Under the pieces are notes generated by a model, which searched no databases, was not told the DNA's origin, and worked only from the letters and a program-made list of their open reading frames with translations. Below are positions 36,069 through 45,582 of a stretch of 64,000 nt of DNA, in pieces. Every line of letters starts with the position of its first letter. Within the stretch, counting starts at the first letter, position 1. The position numbers were made by a program, and so were the translations under genes. The DNA is from Rhizobiaceae bacterium (GTDB lineage: Bacteria > Pseudomonadota > Alphaproteobacteria > Rhizobiales > Rhizobiaceae): positions 62,001 through 126,000 of the forward strand of contig JABABQ010000013.1 of NCBI GenBank assembly GCA_014238155.1. The letters are read 5' to 3'.

Positions 36069-37427
36069 ATGAGTTCTGTACCCGACCACTGGTATCTGGA
36101 GAGAATCAACTCTCGCGGTGACAAGCCTGCCTTTTTCTGGGAAGGCAGTTCGATTTCCTATGATCAAGTCCATGCCGCTGCTCAAGAGTGGTTGATACAA
36201 CTGGATCACAGGGGCATCGACAAAGGAGATGTGGTGGTTGTGCAGGGTGATCATTCACCCTCAAATTTCGCCCTGATTCTCGCGCTGGCCATTAAAAAGA
36301 CAATTGTGGTGCCGCTGACCAAATTGCCGCCCTCAGTGTTGGACGCTCGCTGTGGCATGGCCGCTGCAAATTGGCTCATCAGCAACTCCGAAACGGGTGA
36401 ATCTGGATTTGACCAACGCACGGTGCGTTCCCGGCACGAATTGCTCGATCAACTCACAAATGAAGGACGAGCCGGACTTATCCTGTTCAGTTCGGGTTCC
36501 TCCGGTGTTCCAAAAACCTGCTTACTGGATTTCGATCGGTTGCTGGAAACGACCCGCACCGAAAAAAAGAGCTTCATCACCCTGGCATTTTTGTTGTTCG
36601 ACCACATTGGCGGTATCAACACGATGATCAATATTCTGGGTCAGGGCGGCACAATTGTGGTGCCAAAAGATAGATCCGTTGCTGCCACCGGATCCCTGAT
36701 CGAAAATCATCGTATTAGCCTGCTGCCGACAAGCCCCACCTTTCTAAAGTTGCTGTTGATGTCAGATGCTGCGTCAAATCATGATCTTTCCAGCCTGGAA
36801 TTGATTACTTACGGTACCGAAGTCATGCCGGAGTCAACGTTGAAAGCGTTACAGGCTGCCTTCCCGGACGTTCGCCTCAAACAAACCTATGGCCTTTCGG
36901 AAATCGGAATTGTGCCGACTCGATCAAAATCTGCCGGGTCGCTTTGGGTGGAGATTGGTGGCAAGGGCATCGAATACGAAGTGCGCGACGACATATTGTG
37001 GCTGCGCGCATCCACTGCGATGATCGGTTATCTCAATGCAGCAAGTCCGTTTGACGCCGAAGGTTGGCTGAACACCGGTGACAGAGTTGAAGTTGATGGA
37101 GATTACCTGCGTATTCTTGGGCGCGATTCCGAGTTGATCAATGTGGGTGGTGAAAAAGTACACCCAGCAGAAGTGGAAAATGTCTTGCTGGAAGCCCCCA
37201 ACATTATCGATGTGACAGTGAAGGCCCGACCCAATCCGGTAACAGGTTCTGTGTTAACGGCAACTGTAAATTTGGTGTCGGATGAAGACAGCCGCAGTTT
37301 AAAATCCAGATTAGGCCAATATTGCCGTGAGCGCCTGGAGCCTCACAAGGTTCCAATCATGTTCAAAATTTCCAATGCACCGCTCCATTCAGATCGATTC
37401 AAAAAAACCCGGGAACCGTATCGGTGA
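36069..37427 (+). CDS. AMP-dependent acyl-CoA/ACP ligase (ANL superfamily)
   Basis: 452 residues, short for the superfamily (usually 500-600), mainly through a compact N-terminal part. Core motifs: LFSSGSSGVPKTCLL (phosphate loop), YGTEVMPESTL, QTYGLSEIGIVPT, NTGDRVEVDGDYLRILGR (ATP ribose/hinge region), LINVGGEKVHPAEVE and a C-terminal DRFKKTREPYR that supplies the catalytic Lys. It would adenylate a carboxylic acid and transfer it to a thiol, here probably the phosphopantetheine of the ACP at 38191. It is the first of six genes that overlap or nearly overlap; its TGA overlaps the GTG of the SDR gene by four bases. The acid is unknown. Confidence 0.87.
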   Translation: MSSVPDHWYLERINSRGDKPAFFWEGSSISYDQVHAAAQEWLIQLDHRGIDKGDVVVVQGDHSPSNFALILALAIKKTIVVPLTKLPPSVLDARCGMAAANWLISNSETGESGFDQRTVRSRHELLDQLTNEGRAGLILFSSGSSGVPKTCLLDFDRLLETTRTEKKSFITLAFLLFDHIGGINTMINILGQGGTIVVPKDRSVAATGSLIENHRISLLPTSPTFLKLLLMSDAASNHDLSSLELITYGTEVMPESTLKALQAAFPDVRLKQTYGLSEIGIVPTRSKSAGSLWVEIGGKGIEYEVRDDILWLRASTAMIGYLNAASPFDAEGWLNTGDRVEVDGDYLRILGRDSELINVGGEKVHPAEVENVLLEAPNIIDVTVKARPNPVTGSVLTATVNLVSDEDSRSLKSRLGQYCRERLEPHKVPIMFKISNAPLHSDRFKKTREPYR

Positions 37428-38197
37428 CAACAAAACAACCGGATTCTCAAGGTACCGCAGATGCCCCTGTAGTGCTCATTAGCGGTGGAAGTCGCGGACT
37501 TGGATTGTCGCTGGTCGACAAATTTTTGGACATGGGCTGGCGCGTTGCAACGTTCAGCAGAAGCAAGACACCACAGATAGAACAAAGAGAGCAGGATCAC
37601 GGCTCGATCGGCAGCGGCCGATTTAGATGGTTTGCCGTGGATGGAACGGATGAGGATCAGATCCGTCTTACGGTCAAAACAATTGTCAAAAACTGGTCGC
37701 GGGTCGACACGCTGATCAACAATGCTGGTGCGGGCAATGATGGACTGCTTGCTCTGCAGCGGATGCAGGATGTTGATCAGCTAATCAACGTCAACTTGCG
37801 CAGCGCAATATTGTTGACGCAATTGTGTAGCAAAAGCATGATCAAAAATGGCCGCGGAAGCATCGTCAATATTTCTTCTGTCAATAGTGTCCGTGGACAC
37901 AGTGGTGTTGCGGTATATAGTGCAACAAAGGCCGCGTTGGATGGATTGACCAGAAGTCTGGCCAGGGAATTAGGACCCCGAAATATCAGGGTCAATTCAG
38001 TGGCTCCCGGATACTTTGAAAGCGCCATGGTGGGAGAACTGTCTGATGACGCCAAAAAGCGCATTCAGCGCCGTACACCGCTGGGACGATTGGCCCAAAC
38101 GAAGGAAATTGCCGAGGCAGTTTGTTTTCTTGCATCGGATCAGGGGTCGTTCATAACTGGCCAGGTACTGGTGGTTGACGGAGGATTGACATGCTAG
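37424..38197 (+). CDS. Short-chain dehydrogenase/reductase, FabG-like
   Basis: 257 residues beginning at a GTG inside the GTGA overlap with the ligase stop. Rossmann motif LISGGSRGLGLSL, NNAGAGNDG, catalytic Ser in VNISSVNSV, YSATKAALDG with the Tyr and Lys, and the C-terminal TGQVLVVDGGLT of the FabG group. It would reduce a 3-ketoacyl (or similar) thioester with NAD(P)H, most likely while carried on the stand-alone ACP encoded next (7-base overlap). This may make the starter unit for the synthase, or act in trans on the growing chain. Confidence 0.9.
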   Translation: MTTKQPDSQGTADAPVVLISGGSRGLGLSLVDKFLDMGWRVATFSRSKTPQIEQREQDHGSIGSGRFRWFAVDGTDEDQIRLTVKTIVKNWSRVDTLINNAGAGNDGLLALQRMQDVDQLINVNLRSAILLTQLCSKSMIKNGRGSIVNISSVNSVRGHSGVAVYSATKAALDGLTRSLARELGPRNIRVNSVAPGYFESAMVGELSDDAKKRIQRRTPLGRLAQTKEIAEAVCFLASDQGSFITGQVLVVDGGLTC

Positions 38198-38571
38198 CAA
38201 AAAATGACGCTGAAAATCGGGTAACTAAAACGGTTCTCGATACAATAACCGAGTTGTTGCACGAACAGGGGCTCGAGAGTGGCGGCATTGATGAATCAGC
38301 CAAGCTTGTCGATACGCTGGGACTGAAGTCCATGGATATCGCTCAGATCGTGCTGGTTCTGGAAGATGAACTGGATGCTGATCCTTTTCAGGAAATCCCA
38401 ATCACCTCAGTGCGCACGGTTGGAGACTTAATCAACGCCTATCGGGTTACTCTCAACCCCGACCTTTTGACGGATCCTCGGGTTTCGCTCATCAACGTCG
38501 CGCCGCCCTCGCCGCCCTCGACGCCCGCGCCGCCGCCGAGTACGTCTCGTCGTCCGAACCGACGCAGATAG
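38191..38571 (+). CDS. Stand-alone acyl carrier protein with an aberrant C-terminal tail
   Basis: Residues 1 to about 87 form a normal acyl carrier protein; the phosphopantetheine Ser is in DTLGLKSMDIAQIVLVLEDE, and helix 3/4 ends at VGDLINAYR. After this comes an atypical Pro/Arg-rich tail of about 40 residues (PPSPPSTPAPPPSTSRRP...). It is encoded by a stretch of roughly four-fifths G+C, unlike the rest of the window. In the -1 frame the same stretch reads as an ordinary Ala-rich sequence ending in TGA at 38586-38588, overlapping the synthase start. A frameshift between about 38440 and 38500 is therefore likely. The carrier presumably receives the acid from the AMP ligase. Confidence 0.82.
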   Translation: MLAKNDAENRVTKTVLDTITELLHEQGLESGGIDESAKLVDTLGLKSMDIAQIVLVLEDELDADPFQEIPITSVRTVGDLINAYRVTLNPDLLTDPRVSLINVAPPSPPSTPAPPPSTSRRPNRRR

Positions 38572-38587
38572 CGATTGGTGAGCGTTG

Positions 38588-41500
38588 ATGGGTCGGGACG
38601 AAGAACACCGGGGGGTCGCTATTGTTGGAATGGCTTGCCGGTTTCCTGGCGCTAACAGCCCTGATGAGTTTTGGCAAAATCTGTGCAATGGCGTCGATTC
38701 AATCAGTCATTTTGACGATGATCTGCTGCTCAAAAATGGGGTGTCGCCCAGAGACATCAAGCGCAGCGATTATGTGAAAGCTTCACCTGTTATTGAGGGC
38801 ATTGATCAGTTTGATGCCGGGTTTTTCGAATATTCACCCCGCGAAGCGCGACTCATGGATCCCCAGCAACGGCTCCTCCTTGAAGTGGCCTGGCATGGAT
38901 TCGAAGACGCCGGCTATGTGCCGGGAGAATTCGATCGTCGTGTGGGCGCTTTTGTTGGCTCTGGAGGGGTTGTAAGCAGTTATCTTCTGGCTCAGTCGGC
39001 GCTTCATGGTGGTGCAACCGGTGGAGTGGAACACCTGGCTAATGACAAGGATTTTCTAAGCACGAAACTGTCCTATAAACTCGGCCTGACGGGGCCGTCA
39101 GTGAATGTGCAAACAGCCTGCTCAACTGCCATGGTGGCTGTCCATCTGGCCTGTCAGAGCATCCTCGATGGCGAGTGTGAAATGGCTGTTGCCGGGAGTT
39201 CGGTTGTCCGCGTTCCGCATATCGTCGGCTATACCCACCGTGCCGGTGATATTCTGTCGCCTGACGGCAAGTGTCGGGCCTATGATGCAGCAGCCGAAGG
39301 AACGGTTTTTGGCAGTGGTGCAGGAATTGTAGTTCTTAAGCATATTGAAGACGCACTTGCTGATGGTGACCGCATCTATGCTGTCATACTTGGCTCGGCG
39401 GTCAACAATGATGGCGCCCAGAAAATGAGCTATACCGCCTCCAGTACAGAAGGGCAGATCCAGGCCATGGCGGCGGCATTTAAAGCAGCTGAAGTGCCAC
39501 CATCAACAATCGGATATGTTGAAGGACACGGCACCGGAACGGTCGTCGGAGATCCTCTGGAAGTGGAAGCCCTTCGACGTAGCTTCCTGAGTGACCGAGA
39601 TACCAAGACGGGAAGTTGTTATCTGGGTTCAGTAAAAACCAATATTGGCCACCTCGAGCAAGCTGCTGGCATAGCCTCTCTGATCAAGACGTGCCTGAGC
39701 CTGTATCATCAGAAAATTCCAGAATCTCTGAATTTCGTCAAACCAAATCCTCGTATGGATCTGGCCAAGGGGCCATTTGTTGTGCCCATCGAAACGGTTG
39801 CTTGGAAGAAAGGTGAGGTTCCCAGACGTGCTGCGATCAATTCTCTAGGTCTGGGAGGAACCAATGCTTTTGCCATTCTGCAGGAGGCTCCAAAACCTGT
39901 TTCACAACAGGTGCCGCAAAATCCGATCAACCTGTTGGCCCTTAGCGCGAATTCTCCAGATGCCTTAGGCAAATCCTTGAAACTCTGGCAGGAACATCTA
40001 ACCAATTGCGCTGCCGAAAAATTGTCCGGCATTTGCCTGGCATCCGCGACCACACGCAAACCCATGAAATACAGGCTGGCCGTATCCGGCCGGAATGCAG
40101 ATGAACTGATTGAATCATTGGCGTCGATGTCAGCAAAACCGACGCAACCGGCGGGCAACCGAAAGCTGGCATTTTTGTTTCCCGGTCAGGGGGCTCAGAC
40201 GCTCGGCATGGCCAGGGAGTTTTACGATACCGAAACACAATTTCGCGCGAGTTTTGACCGGGTTGCATCGCGATTGTTGGATAGGTTTGAACTTGATGTC
40301 AGGACGGCGATTTTTGGCAATCAGGATATCGACGTCCTGACTCACACCACCATGTTGCAGCCTGCACTTTTCGCTGTGGAACTGGGCCTGGCTGATATGC
40401 TCAAAAGCTGGGGCATTCACCCTGATGCGGTCATGGGGCACAGCGTTGGGGCATTCGCGGCAGCAGTAATATCGGGAGTTTTTACACCGGAAGAAGCTTC
40501 CGATTTGATCGCCGAACGGGGACGTTTGATGGGGGAATTGCCCAGCGGTGGAGCGATGGCCGCATTGTTTGGAGATGCAGATATTGCCAAAGACATGTGT
40601 CGGCAGGTTGAAGGCATTTCCATTGCCGCATTAAACAGCCCGATGAGCACCGTAATTGCCGGCAAAGAAGCGGCGGTTACTGCTGCCATAAGTCTGGCTG
40701 AAGAGGCAGGCGTGGCCTGCCGTCAATTACCCGTATCCCATGCATTTCATTCGTCATTGATGGAACCTGCTGCAAGGGCGTTTGAGAATTTCGCCGCGAA
40801 TGCCAAGGCCGAGACTCCAAACATTCCATTTGTATCTGACATGACCGGGGAGTTGCTGACCGCTGCACCCGATGGTGCCTATTTGACGCAGCACATTCTT
40901 AATCCCGTGCGATTTGCTGATGGTGTGCAAAAACTGCTTGAACTTGGCTGCACAGATTTTGTTGAGGTGGGCCCTGGAACCGCGCTGCGCAGTTTTGTGT
41001 CTGCGGCTGTTGGTGAAGGGTCCGTGGAAATGCACGGCGTGCTGGGTCAATCGGGGGATGATTGGGCCGCGACGGCCAAAACCCTGTGTCGATTATGGGA
41101 GAAAGGTCATCCACTCGACTTCAAGTCCTATTATGGCACCGACAACCCATCGCGGATCACCATCCCCAAATACCCGTTCGACCATCAGTCTTATTGGCTC
41201 GACCAACAATCAAATGCGGCAGCAGCAACGGCCAATAACCTGTGTGGTGAAGAACTCAAAATCCCCGGTGATAGTCATTGCTTTCAGGCCCGCTATTCAA
41301 CTTCACAACCTGGATGGTTGGCAGATCATCGGGTTTATGGCGAAATCACATTGCCGGTTGCCGCTGTACTGCTTGCTTTTATGGAGGCCGCTGAGCTGGT
41401 AACTGGAACCTCCATGGAAGTCGGCAATCTCACGTACCGGGAGGCCTGCCTGATCGGTGATGGAGAAATCAGGCGGTTGAATTTTAATCTTCCCCGGGAC

Positions 41501-44500
41501 CTCTCATCTGGAATTGCAAAGCTACAAAGCCTTGCAGATGATCGTGGTCGACAGGACGATTGGCGATCCCATTGTGATGCGTCGATAACTTCGTTTTCGA
41601 TGGAACCGCGACAAGTGGCTGATATTGAGGCCCTGCGTCGCCTGCACCTGCATGAGGTGCAGCCGCAGACATACTACAATGTGCTGGATCAGATCGGGCT
41701 GAGCTATGGACCGGGCTTCAGAAATGTTCGCCAGTTGTGGGTGGGTGATCACAGTGCCCTGGCCCGCATCAACCTCTCGTCGAACGCGGTTAAATCGGAA
41801 GCACCAATGCATCCGGCAGTTCTGGATGCTTGCCTTCATCTGTTCCCAGCAGCCACCGGCGACTATGGAGATTTTTCGGATGTCCCCACGGATATGGAAA
41901 CGACCTATCTCCCGATCACCGTGGAAAAGTTTGTCATCTATAGGGAAGTTCCCGACAGTTTGTGGTCCCATTGCAGATTGCGGCCGGTCGACCATCAGGA
42001 AGACGGTCGGCACATTGTTGATGTGGAAATATATGCAGAAGACGGCTCGCCGGTGGCCTCACTGACCGGATTAACGGTCAAGATGCTCTCCCGCGAGGAA
42101 TTTTTCCCGGTGGGACAGGCACGGGTGAAGGAATGGCTCTACGGTCTGGACTGGCGTTTACTTGACGCTGTCTCAGCTCCATCTGAGAGGCAACCAGCCC
42201 GCTGGTTGATTGTCGCCGACAAAAAGGGTGACATTGCACCGCTCCTCGAAGCCATGGACCATAGTGGCGATTCCTGGACGCTGATGTCTCAGCAAGCCCT
42301 GTTGCAGAAATCCGGTGACCAGAGCGGTGAGGCGGCCAGCGAAAGGAGTCTGTCCTTGTCCGGGCAATTGATTGATGGCATCGTGGTCGCTTCGTCCTTG
42401 TCATGTCCCCCGCTGGCATTGCTCAGCCCGGAAGATCTGACGGGCGAAACTCAATGGCAGTTCGACGTCTCAAAAGCTGTGCTGAAACTGGCAATCCATA
42501 TAGCTGAATCAAGCGATATCCAGCCAAAAATCTGGTATCTCACACGCGGTGCCCAAGCACCATCAGGTGATTATCTGGGAGGTGAAGCCATACAGTCGGT
42601 TCTATGGGGACATGGTCGGGCGATTGCTCAGGAACACCCCAACGTCTGGGGTGGCCTGATCGATATTGATGACCGCACCTCAGGGAACGAAATCCTGCAG
42701 GAATTGCAATCCCTTGACGGCGAAGATCAAATAGCGTTTCGCGACGGCAAGAGATTTGCCCCAAGACTCATTCGACGCGAGTTTGACGATTACACCCTGC
42801 CGGTAATTCCACCGATCAAACCAGATGCCAGCTATTTGATCACCGGGGGACTTGGCGCTTTGGGCCTCAAGGTCGCGCACTGGTTGGTGGCAGAACATGG
42901 TGCCCAGACAGTCTGGCTTGTCAGTCGTCGCACGCCTTCACCAGAACAGCAGCAAATGATCAATACACTGGAAGAGCTTGGAGCCACTGTACAAATCTCC
43001 TCAGTGAATATTATCGATCAACAGCAGGTGCAAAATCTGATTGCCTATATTTCTCAGCATGGCCCGGAGCTCGATGGGATCTTCCATTGTGCCGGATTGC
43101 TGGATGACGGCATCATGATGGAGATGGACTGGCAGCGCTATCATCGCGTCACTGGGGCCAAAATTGAAGGAAGCTGGGCTCTGCATCTGGCTGTTGAACA
43201 TCTGCAGCTTGGCCACTTCGTTATGTTCTCATCCATACTCAGCGTCATCGGATCCATGGGACAATTGAACTATGTCTCGGGGAATTCATTTCAGGACAGT
43301 CTGGTGAGCTATCGAAGACGACTTGGATTGCAAGCAACAGCAATGAACTGGGGACCTTGGGAAAATGGGGGCCTGGCCGTGGAATCCGGCGAAAGGGGTG
43401 AGGCTATATGGCGGGCTCGTGGAACCAAATTTATTCCAGCCGATATCGGAATGGAGGCGATGTCGGTGACATTGGCACAAAATCAGGAACATATGGTGGT
43501 CACTCACACTGACTGGAATCGCTTTGTTTCCCAATTTGCCAACGTTCCCAGATTGTACAAGGAACTCAGTCAGGCAGGCGCCGGTACCGGGCGTCAGATA
43601 CTGGAAGATCTCTCAGGCGCGATGGAGCGATTGCAGGCTGCCGATCAGGACGATCGGCAATCTCTGCTGATCTCAGCAATTGAGCAAATTTGTTGCGTCA
43701 ATCTGGAAATCGACAATCTGTCAGACCACAACCTGTCGCTTCGAGAAATGGGTCTGGATTCATTGATGTCGATTACTGTGATCAATGACATCGAAAGCGT
43801 ATTTGAGGTTCGGCTGCCAGCGCGTGAATTATTGCGCGGCCCGTCAGTCAATGAGCTATCTGATATGGTGGCACTGGCTTTACCCGCGATATTCAATTCC
43901 AGGGAAGCGACCGGTGGCGCTGAGCGGCTAGCCGAAAAATCTGCCAAGTCTGACAAGGATGGGTCGAACACACGTCAGACAAAAAGGTCCACAGGATCGT
44001 GGTTGGTGATTCAGCGTCCGCGGCCAAACGCGCGTTTCCGCCTGATTTGCTTTCCATTTGCTGGTGGCGGGTCGGCGGTGTTCGACAATTGGGGGGAGGC
44101 CTTTAATCCGGATATCGAGATTGTTTCGGTCGAAGCTCCGGGACGACTCGGCAGGATCGATGAAGAACCGGTGCGTACGATCGAGCAATTCGCCCGTGGT
44201 CTGTATCCTGAATTGCTTGAAAAGCTGGACCGGCCCTACGCGGTTCTCGGCCACTGTCTGGGTGGATTGACGCTCTACGAAACTCTCAGGTTCTTTCAGG
44301 CTCGGCATGATTCCATGCCTCAGCATATTTTTGTTTCGGGTGCGAGACCACCCAGTGTATTACGAGCTCCTGGAAATTTCGAGGAAGAACTCAACCAACG
44401 GCTAAAGTCCTACGTCAATTACAAGGCAGGCAGGTTGGGCTACCAGCAACCGGACGAAGTGTTTGCCGAGATTGTCCGTGCATTCGGTATTTCGGAAAGC

Positions 44501-44806
44501 TCGAAGATGCTTGAGGAAGAGGAGCTTCGACAACTGGTACTACCAACTGTCAGAGCCGAATTTGAGATGACAAGTCGCTATGTCTATTTGCCGGAACACC
44601 CCTTCCCGGTGCCAATTACCTGTTTTAGGGGCATGCGTGACGACTATTTCAGGCGCGTTCACGCATCGATCTGGCAGAAATTTACAACCGGAAATTTTGA
44701 ATTGTTTGAGCGCGATACCGGCCACTTTGCCATTGTTGAAGATTTTGATTTCATTCGCTCCAATATCGAAATGCGCCTGCTTCAGGTCGACGCAGTCAGC
44801 GCATGA
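38588..44806 (+). CDS. Type I polyketide synthase, KS-AT-DH-KR-ACP-TE
   Basis: 2072 residues from the ATG at 38588 (GGTGAG upstream). KS: Cys178 in QTACSTAMV, His314 in EGHGTGT, His355 in NIGHLEQ. AT (about 525-835): GQGAQ, Ser619 in GHSVGA, and HAFH, the malonyl-CoA signature. DH: His914 in HRVYGEITLP and Asp1080 in LDACLH. KR: TGGLGALG near 1419, LDD near 1504 (B-type, giving D-hydroxyl) and Tyr1562. ACP: Ser1725 in GLDSLMS. TE: GHCLGG with Cys1890 where Ser is usual, then DTGHFAI. No enoyl reductase or methyltransferase is visible, so the chain would stay unsaturated. With one module it may act once or iteratively. It overlaps the type II thioesterase gene (ATGA). The product is unknown. 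Confidence 0.95.
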   Translation: MGRDEEHRGVAIVGMACRFPGANSPDEFWQNLCNGVDSISHFDDDLLLKNGVSPRDIKRSDYVKASPVIEGIDQFDAGFFEYSPREARLMDPQQRLLLEVAWHGFEDAGYVPGEFDRRVGAFVGSGGVVSSYLLAQSALHGGATGGVEHLANDKDFLSTKLSYKLGLTGPSVNVQTACSTAMVAVHLACQSILDGECEMAVAGSSVVRVPHIVGYTHRAGDILSPDGKCRAYDAAAEGTVFGSGAGIVVLKHIEDALADGDRIYAVILGSAVNNDGAQKMSYTASSTEGQIQAMAAAFKAAEVPPSTIGYVEGHGTGTVVGDPLEVEALRRSFLSDRDTKTGSCYLGSVKTNIGHLEQAAGIASLIKTCLSLYHQKIPESLNFVKPNPRMDLAKGPFVVPIETVAWKKGEVPRRAAINSLGLGGTNAFAILQEAPKPVSQQVPQNPINLLALSANSPDALGKSLKLWQEHLTNCAAEKLSGICLASATTRKPMKYRLAVSGRNADELIESLASMSAKPTQPAGNRKLAFLFPGQGAQTLGMAREFYDTETQFRASFDRVASRLLDRFELDVRTAIFGNQDIDVLTHTTMLQPALFAVELGLADMLKSWGIHPDAVMGHSVGAFAAAVISGVFTPEEASDLIAERGRLMGELPSGGAMAALFGDADIAKDMCRQVEGISIAALNSPMSTVIAGKEAAVTAAISLAEEAGVACRQLPVSHAFHSSLMEPAARAFENFAANAKAETPNIPFVSDMTGELLTAAPDGAYLTQHILNPVRFADGVQKLLELGCTDFVEVGPGTALRSFVSAAVGEGSVEMHGVLGQSGDDWAATAKTLCRLWEKGHPLDFKSYYGTDNPSRITIPKYPFDHQSYWLDQQSNAAAATANNLCGEELKIPGDSHCFQARYSTSQPGWLADHRVYGEITLPVAAVLLAFMEAAELVTGTSMEVGNLTYREACLIGDGEIRRLNFNLPRDLSSGIAKLQSLADDRGRQDDWRSHCDASITSFSMEPRQVADIEALRRLHLHEVQPQTYYNVLDQIGLSYGPGFRNVRQLWVGDHSALARINLSSNAVKSEAPMHPAVLDACLHLFPAATGDYGDFSDVPTDMETTYLPITVEKFVIYREVPDSLWSHCRLRPVDHQEDGRHIVDVEIYAEDGSPVASLTGLTVKMLSREEFFPVGQARVKEWLYGLDWRLLDAVSAPSERQPARWLIVADKKGDIAPLLEAMDHSGDSWTLMSQQALLQKSGDQSGEAASERSLSLSGQLIDGIVVASSLSCPPLALLSPEDLTGETQWQFDVSKAVLKLAIHIAESSDIQPKIWYLTRGAQAPSGDYLGGEAIQSVLWGHGRAIAQEHPNVWGGLIDIDDRTSGNEILQELQSLDGEDQIAFRDGKRFAPRLIRREFDDYTLPVIPPIKPDASYLITGGLGALGLKVAHWLVAEHGAQTVWLVSRRTPSPEQQQMINTLEELGATVQISSVNIIDQQQVQNLIAYISQHGPELDGIFHCAGLLDDGIMMEMDWQRYHRVTGAKIEGSWALHLAVEHLQLGHFVMFSSILSVIGSMGQLNYVSGNSFQDSLVSYRRRLGLQATAMNWGPWENGGLAVESGERGEAIWRARGTKFIPADIGMEAMSVTLAQNQEHMVVTHTDWNRFVSQFANVPRLYKELSQAGAGTGRQILEDLSGAMERLQAADQDDRQSLLISAIEQICCVNLEIDNLSDHNLSLREMGLDSLMSITVINDIESVFEVRLPARELLRGPSVNELSDMVALALPAIFNSREATGGAERLAEKSAKSDKDGSNTRQTKRSTGSWLVIQRPRPNARFRLICFPFAGGGSAVFDNWGEAFNPDIEIVSVEAPGRLGRIDEEPVRTIEQFARGLYPELLEKLDRPYAVLGHCLGGLTLYETLRFFQARHDSMPQHIFVSGARPPSVLRAPGNFEEELNQRLKSYVNYKAGRLGYQQPDEVFAEIVRAFGISESSKMLEEEELRQLVLPTVRAEFEMTSRYVYLPEHPFPVPITCFRGMRDDYFRRVHASIWQKFTTGNFELFERDTGHFAIVEDFDFIRSNIEMRLLQVDAVSA

Positions 44807-45582
44807 TCGAACAGCAAAAGAGCGATGGTCGATTGTGGCTTGATTCCTGGCCTAATCGACTGACACCGCTTGTCGACTTGATCTGTATTCCTGGTGCCGG
44901 TGCCGGAGCATCGAGCTACAGGACCTGGCAGCACAAACTGCCGGGCTATTGTGCCATGCATGTGTGCCAGTTACCTGGTCGGGAAAATCGCATAGATGAG
45001 CCGGCTGTCGACAGTCTGAGTGTTGCGGTTGACCAAATATGCTCAGCCTATCTTGACCGCAGGACAATCGAAAAACCGCTGGTCCTTTATGGTCACAGCA
45101 TGGGAGGTGTGATTGCGTTTGAACTGGCCAGAAATCTGCAAGCCCGGCGGCGCGGCCCGGCTGCCATTGTCATGTCGGCTTCAACTCCGCCACGCCATTC
45201 AACCAAGGCACCGACATTGAGTGACGCTGCTTTGAAAGAAATGCTCCTGGCCTATGATGTCAACAATAGTTTGGTGGTGCAAAATGACGAATTGTTTGCA
45301 ACTCTTGCCCCTGTCTTGAAGGGTGATTTTCACCTGTTGCGCAGCCATGTCGTTACAGCGGAACCGAAATTAACGTGTGGCGGAATGCATTTATTGAGCG
45401 GCGAGGGTGATCCGGTTGTTCCAGATGATTCTGTCGCCGAATGGAAACGATATTTTGGCGGTTCGGTATCTCAGCACCCATTTCCTGGCGGCCACCAGTT
45501 TCCGTTTCGCGAATCTGAAACTGAGGTAATTGCATTGCTGGAAAACCTGGTGCGTCGGGTTGTCGGTTCGCAGGACTCGTGA
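44803..45582 (+). CDS. Type II (editing) thioesterase
   Basis: 259 residues, an alpha/beta hydrolase of the type II thioesterase group. Motifs: LICIPGAGAGASSYRTW, QLPGRENRIDEP, the nucleophile YGHSMGGVIAFELA with the normal Ser, and PGGHQFPF with the catalytic His. Such enzymes clear stalled or mis-primed acyl groups from carrier domains. It starts in the ATGA overlap with the synthase and overlaps the PPTase gene by four bases. This one keeps Ser, in contrast to the Cys of the synthase's own TE domain. Confidence 0.92.
   Translation: MIEQQKSDGRLWLDSWPNRLTPLVDLICIPGAGAGASSYRTWQHKLPGYCAMHVCQLPGRENRIDEPAVDSLSVAVDQICSAYLDRRTIEKPLVLYGHSMGGVIAFELARNLQARRRGPAAIVMSASTPPRHSTKAPTLSDAALKEMLLAYDVNNSLVVQNDELFATLAPVLKGDFHLLRSHVVTAEPKLTCGGMHLLSGEGDPVVPDDSVAEWKRYFGGSVSQHPFPGGHQFPFRESETEVIALLENLVRRVVGSQDS

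Noticed and set aside
38428-38688. Arg-rich minus-strand frame across the ACP/synthase junction
   Set aside because: It arises from the GC-rich insert and has no start signal or family features.
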